Of a stretch of 64,000 bases of DNA, positions 60,856 to 64,000 are shown in pieces (the stretch's first letter is position 1; every line of letters starts with the position of its first letter). Source of the stretch: Actinokineospora bangkokensis (GTDB lineage: Bacteria > Actinomycetota > Actinomycetes > Mycobacteriales > Pseudonocardiaceae); NCBI RefSeq assembly GCF_001940455.1, contig NZ_MKQR01000009.1, positions 689,384 to 753,383 of the forward strand, given 5' to 3'. The position numbers and the translations under genes are program-made. The notes below the pieces were generated by a model. The model was not told the DNA's origin and made no database searches. It saw nothing but the letters and a program-made list of their open reading frames with translations.

Positions 60856-62009
60856 CCCCCACCCACACCCTCACCCCCGACCAGCTGCGCACCCTCGCCG
60901 CGGGCCCCACCGCCCACACCCACCTCGTCCACGCCCTCGTCACCGCCCGCCGCTCCCGCACCCTGGCCCTGCTGCGCCTGGCCATCACCGGCGACCCCAC
61001 CGCCACCGCCGCCTTCCGCGCCCTCGGCGACCTGCGCGCCCACACCCCCCACGCCGTCGACCGCACCCTCGACGACCCCCTCGTCAGCGCCTGGGCCACC
61101 GCCCTGCACACCCACCGCACCGGCCGCCCCGCCGACCTCGCCTGGATCACCGCCGCCGCCGCCCTGCGCGCGGGCACCCCCCTCACCCTGGAATTCCCAC
61201 CCACCACCGCCGCCACCCTGCCCTCCCTCGGCCGCGCCACCGAACCGGTCACCGGCCGCCGCGCCACCACCACCATCGGCTGGAAGCCCTTCCCCCTGCT
61301 GCGCCCCACCCCCACCACCACCCTCACCCTCGCCACCTGGCCACCCGGCCTGCTGCCCCCCGACCTCGGCACCTGCGACGAACCCCCCTCCTGGCGCGAC
61401 AACCTCACCGCCGCCTGGGCCCTGCTCGACCGCGACCACCCCCACGCCGCCGCCGAGACCGCCGCCATCACCACCACCGCCACCCCCCTCACCGCCCCTG
61501 CGGGCACCGACACCTCCGCCACCGTCCCCTCCGCCCTGGGCTGCCTGTTCCTCTCCGCCACCACCGACCCCGAGGCCACCGCCGCCACCCTCACCCACGA
61601 GACCCAACACGCCAAGCTCGCCGCCATCATCGACCTGCACCCCCTCGTCACCGACACCACCGACACCACCGGCCCGCGCCACTACGCCCCCTGGCGCCCC
61701 GACCCCCGCCCCACCACCGGCCTGCTCCACGGCACCTACGCCTACCTCGCCGTCACCGCCTACTGGGCCACCCGCCGCACCACCGCCCCCTCCCACCGCG
61801 CCGACCGCGAGTTCGCCCGCTGGCGCACCGCCGTCGCCGACTCCACCACCACCCTCCTGCGCGCACCCCTGACCGACGCGGGCCGCACCTTCGTCCACGG
61901 CATCCGCGACGCCATCACCCCCCACCTCGACACCCCCGTCCCCACCCGCGCCGCCGCCGAGGCCGAAGACCTCAACCGCACCCACCGCGCCACCCACGAC
62001 CGCACCTGA
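60852..62009 (+). CDS. HExxH-type peptide beta-hydroxylase (FxsB partner)
   Basis: 385 residues. His249-Glu250-T-Q-His253 (HETQH) is the metal motif. The block APWRPDPRPTTGLLHGTYAY with His293 follows, the pattern of alpha-ketoglutarate HExxH peptide beta-hydroxylases. In many Fxs loci this module is fused to FxsB; here it is a separate chain translated from a GTGA overlap. It probably hydroxylates a residue of the precursor core. Which residue is modified cannot be read from sequence. Confidence 0.88.
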   Translation: MTPTHTLTPDQLRTLAAGPTAHTHLVHALVTARRSRTLALLRLAITGDPTATAAFRALGDLRAHTPHAVDRTLDDPLVSAWATALHTHRTGRPADLAWITAAAALRAGTPLTLEFPPTTAATLPSLGRATEPVTGRRATTTIGWKPFPLLRPTPTTTLTLATWPPGLLPPDLGTCDEPPSWRDNLTAAWALLDRDHPHAAAETAAITTTATPLTAPAGTDTSATVPSALGCLFLSATTDPEATAATLTHETQHAKLAAIIDLHPLVTDTTDTTGPRHYAPWRPDPRPTTGLLHGTYAYLAVTAYWATRRTTAPSHRADREFARWRTAVADSTTTLLRAPLTDAGRTFVHGIRDAITPHLDTPVPTRAAAEAEDLNRTHRATHDRT

Positions 62010-62070
62010 CCCCCGCACCACCGGGGTAATCCACGTGACGCGACCACCCCCCACCAGCCACGATCGCCGG

Positions 62071-62712
62071 GTGATCGCTCAGCACTTCCCACCCGCCGCC
62101 CTCGTCCTGCGCACCCCCGACCTCGAACTGCGCCTCCCCGACCACGACGAACTCGGCCACCTCGCCGACGTCGCCGCCCGCGGCATCCACGACCCCGCCC
62201 ACATGCCCTTCACCGCCGGGTGGACCGACGCCGACCCCGCCGCCGTCGCCCTCTCGGTCATCCAGTTCCACTGGCGCTCCCTCGCCGACTGCACCCCCCA
62301 GCGGTGGACCCTGCAACTGGCCGCCTTCCACCACGGCCACCCCATCGGCGTCCAGGAGATCACCGGCCGCCAGTTCCCCGCCACCCACGAGGTCCACACC
62401 GGCTCCTGGCTCGGCCTGCCCCACCAGGGCCGCGGCCTCGGCACCCAGATGCGCGCCGCCGTCCTGCACCTGGCCTTCGCCGACCTGCACGCCGAGGAAG
62501 CCGTCTCCGCCGCCATGGCCGACAACCCGCAGTCACTGGCCGTGTCCCGCAAGCTCGGCTACACCCACGACGGCACCGAGCGCGTCGCCCCCCGCGGCAC
62601 CCTCGCCATCAGCCACCGCCTGCGCCTGACCCGCCACGCCTGGGACACCCACCGCACCACCCCCGTCACCACCGAGGGCACCGACGCCCTGCGCGAGTTC
62701 CTCGGCCTGTGA
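62071..62712 (+). CDS. GNAT-family N-acetyltransferase
   Basis: 213 residues. The GNAT core has LRLPDHDELGHLADVAARGI, the acetyl-CoA loop SWLGLPHQGRGLGTQMRAAV (Q-x-x-G-x-G type) and SAAMADNPQSLAVSRKLGY. RimJ/RimL-like. It follows the HExxH gene by 61 bases in the same direction, so it may acetylate the peptide or confer self-protection; both are guesses. GTG 62071 is used for the start. Confidence 0.82.
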   Translation: MIAQHFPPAALVLRTPDLELRLPDHDELGHLADVAARGIHDPAHMPFTAGWTDADPAAVALSVIQFHWRSLADCTPQRWTLQLAAFHHGHPIGVQEITGRQFPATHEVHTGSWLGLPHQGRGLGTQMRAAVLHLAFADLHAEEAVSAAMADNPQSLAVSRKLGYTHDGTERVAPRGTLAISHRLRLTRHAWDTHRTTPVTTEGTDALREFLGL

Positions 62713-62739
62713 ACAACCAGCGCGGCGCCTGAGCCGGTC

Positions 62740-63495
62740 TCACGCCACCCCGCGCGACACGAACTCCCACGCCCGCTCCACGTCCAGCACCGGCGGCCCC
62801 CACCGCCGCGCCGACACCGCCCCCACCGACAACCCCGACCGCACCACCGACGCAGGCACCCCCGGCGCCAACGACCACACCAACGCCGCCGCCGCACCCG
62901 CCACCACCGCCGCCACCCCATTGCCCGACACCCGCCCCGCCGCCGTCGGCACGTCCTGACCCGGCGCCAACAACCCCCGCGGCACCTCATCACCCCCGGC
63001 GTCGACCCCCTCGGCGTCCCACTCCACGAACCACGCCGGACGCCCCGTCGGACCACACGCGAACACCGGCACCACCCACGGGTGCTCCAACACCGGGCAC
63101 GCCGCCCCCACTGCCCCCACCGCACCCGCCGCCACCACCAGCACCCCCGCCCCCGCCGCCGCGTCCAACGCCGCCGACAACGCCATCCGGTGCGACCTCG
63201 GCCCCCGCCGCACCACCGTCGACACCACCAGCACCCGCGCCGCACCCGCCAACGCCGCCCGCACCGCCACCGCCACGTCCCCCGGACCACCACCGGCCTC
63301 GAACGCCGACACCGGGCACCCCGGCGCCACCCCCAACCCCCGCTCACCCGGCACCGCCGTCAACACCGCCAGGTCCGCCGCGGACCCCACCACCGCCAAC
63401 CCCACCTCACCCGACCCCGCACCCCACCGCCGCACCCGGGTCAAGCGCACCAGGTCCCACACCGGCGCGCCCAGCGACACCACCACGAACCGCAC
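62740..63495 (-). CDS. Subtilisin-fold protein lacking catalytic residues
   Basis: 251 residues. The S8 fold can be followed: GVAPG near 55-59, helix and strand to VLVVAAGAVGAVG near 118-130 (usually VVAAAGNxG), CPVLEHPWVVPVFACGPTG (usually PA.YPGVIAVGA.D), LLAPGQDV near 175-181 and SGNGVAAVVAGAAAAL at 190-205. At this last site proteases have GTSxAAPxVAG, so the nucleophile Ser is Gly193. The oxyanion Asn is Ala and no N-terminal Asp or HGT motif is seen. Likely a non-proteolytic relative. Next to the Fxs genes but opposite to the GNAT. No frameshift or stop, so it is not a decayed pseudogene. Confidence 0.75.
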   Translation of the reverse strand: MRFVVVSLGAPVWDLVRLTRVRRWGAGSGEVGLAVVGSAADLAVLTAVPGERGLGVAPGCPVSAFEAGGGPGDVAVAVRAALAGAARVLVVSTVVRRGPRSHRMALSAALDAAAGAGVLVVAAGAVGAVGAACPVLEHPWVVPVFACGPTGRPAWFVEWDAEGVDAGGDEVPRGLLAPGQDVPTAAGRVSGNGVAAVVAGAAAALVWSLAPGVPASVVRSGLSVGAVSARRWGPPVLDVERAWEFVSRGVA

Positions 63496-63614
63496 ACCCC
63501 CGACCCGTCCCGAGCACCACGGGGCACAAGATCACCCCACCGACCTCGCAGAGTGTAGTAACCAGTACGCGCACAGTGACGACACCCAACCGAGTGATCC
63601 TCACCGACCCCCCA

Positions 63615-64000
63615 TCACCCCCGGTCACCACCCGAGATCCGCACCGAATCCCCCGAGTACAACCGCACCGCCGCCACGATCTCCCCCAACTCCCGCCGGA
63701 ACAACCGCGTGTCCACCGGCAACCCCGGCCCCGACGCCACCGGCCACGCATCCCGCCGGTGCAACCCCGACACCCCCGGCGACCCCGGCGTGATCGACGG
63801 CCGCACCCGGAAGTTCAACGTCGGCCCCTCCACCACCACCCCCCGCAACGCCTCCCACGGCAAGAACGCCGGACCCCGCCCCGTCGGAACCCGCACCCCC
63901 ACCCGATCCACCGTCAACGACGTCCGCCGCCGCTCCCGCCGCGCCACGAACGCCGACACCTTCCACACCACCACCCCCACCGACCCCACCAGCACACCCA
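63615..64000 (-). CDS. Small membrane-anchored hypothetical protein, 5' end outside window
   Basis: At least 126 residues, continuing past the right edge. A hydrophobic segment (VLVGSVGVVVWKVSAFVA) is followed by a basic RRERRR stretch. Next comes a compact domain with TVDRVGVRVPTGRGPAFLPW and EALRGVVVEGPTLNFRV, reminiscent of bacterial PH-like domains. The final third, helical RLFRRELGEIVAAVRLY, ends the protein. Not otherwise recognised. Confidence 0.6.
   Translation of the reverse strand, partial: GVLVGSVGVVVWKVSAFVARRERRRTSLTVDRVGVRVPTGRGPAFLPWEALRGVVVEGPTLNFRVRPSITPGSPGVSGLHRRDAWPVASGPGLPVDTRLFRRELGEIVAAVRLYSGDSVRISGGDRG

Noticed and set aside
62740..63495. Active S8 serine protease that matures the RiPP
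   Set aside because: The nucleophile, oxyanion Asn and Asp/His motifs are all missing.
1..64000. CRISPR arrays, rRNA or tRNA genes, intact insertion sequences
   Set aside because: None seen on reading both strands; repeats found are short operators, hairpins or local duplications. Weak tRNA-like folds were not searched by computation.

Overview
The window is extremely GC-rich DNA from an actinomycete. Tight ATGA/GTGA gene overlaps, a polyprenol-phosphomannose-dependent mannosyltransferase, DUF3090/SCO1664/DUF3097 proteins, a mycothiol-type isomerase relative and tandem LuxR regulators all fit an antibiotic-producing family such as Pseudonocardiaceae. The family assignment is inference.

1-13 kb looks like the regulatory end of a glycosylated natural-product cluster. 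A glycosyltransferase tail (cut by the window edge) and a dTDP-sugar 3,5-epimerase are followed by a two-component pair. Then come three consecutive large LuxR (LAL) ATPase regulators coupled by 4-base overlaps, the middle one apparently using a CTG start, and a PimM-type PAS-LuxR regulator. 13-17 kb is housekeeping: DUF1992, pseudouridine synthase, a Xer-type tyrosine recombinase and a class IV aminotransferase. Between the last two lies a dif-like Xer site and a large perfect palindrome. The GC skew of the + strand, independent of gene direction, reverses here.

17-28 kb is a set of single genes and pairs: STAS, DUF664, O-methyltransferase, AlkZ-like glycosylase divergent from a WYL regulator, sucrase/ferredoxin-like, Tat-exported PI-PLC-like, NfeD/SPFH, DUF3097, and a DeoR-MFS operon with a tandem operator. 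28.2-32.2 kb is a three-gene cassette: BesD-family Fe/2OG oxygenase with an intact HxD facial triad, SAM methyltransferase and choline/carnitine-type acyltransferase. Its pathway is unknown. A zinc alcohol dehydrogenase and conserved genes follow (SCO1664, DUF3090, S9 peptidase, LD-carboxypeptidase, TetR with quinone oxidoreductase, mptB). 41.3-48.9 kb is a peptide uptake and breakdown unit: ABC importer, DppA-type D-aminopeptidase and M20 peptidase.

49.7-64 kb holds the most interesting material. One part is an unrecognised three-gene operon of a secreted or membrane protein and two P-loop proteins. The other is an Fxs-type (FxSxx-COOH) cyclophane RiPP locus. It has a 62-residue precursor ending in FQNAV, a NB-ARC/TPR protein FxsT, an unknown protein and a DinB/MDMPI protein in one coupled operon. 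Divergent from it are the radical SAM maturase FxsB and an overlapping HExxH putative peptide beta-hydroxylase, then a GNAT. A subtilisin-fold protein that has lost its catalytic residues lies next to this set.
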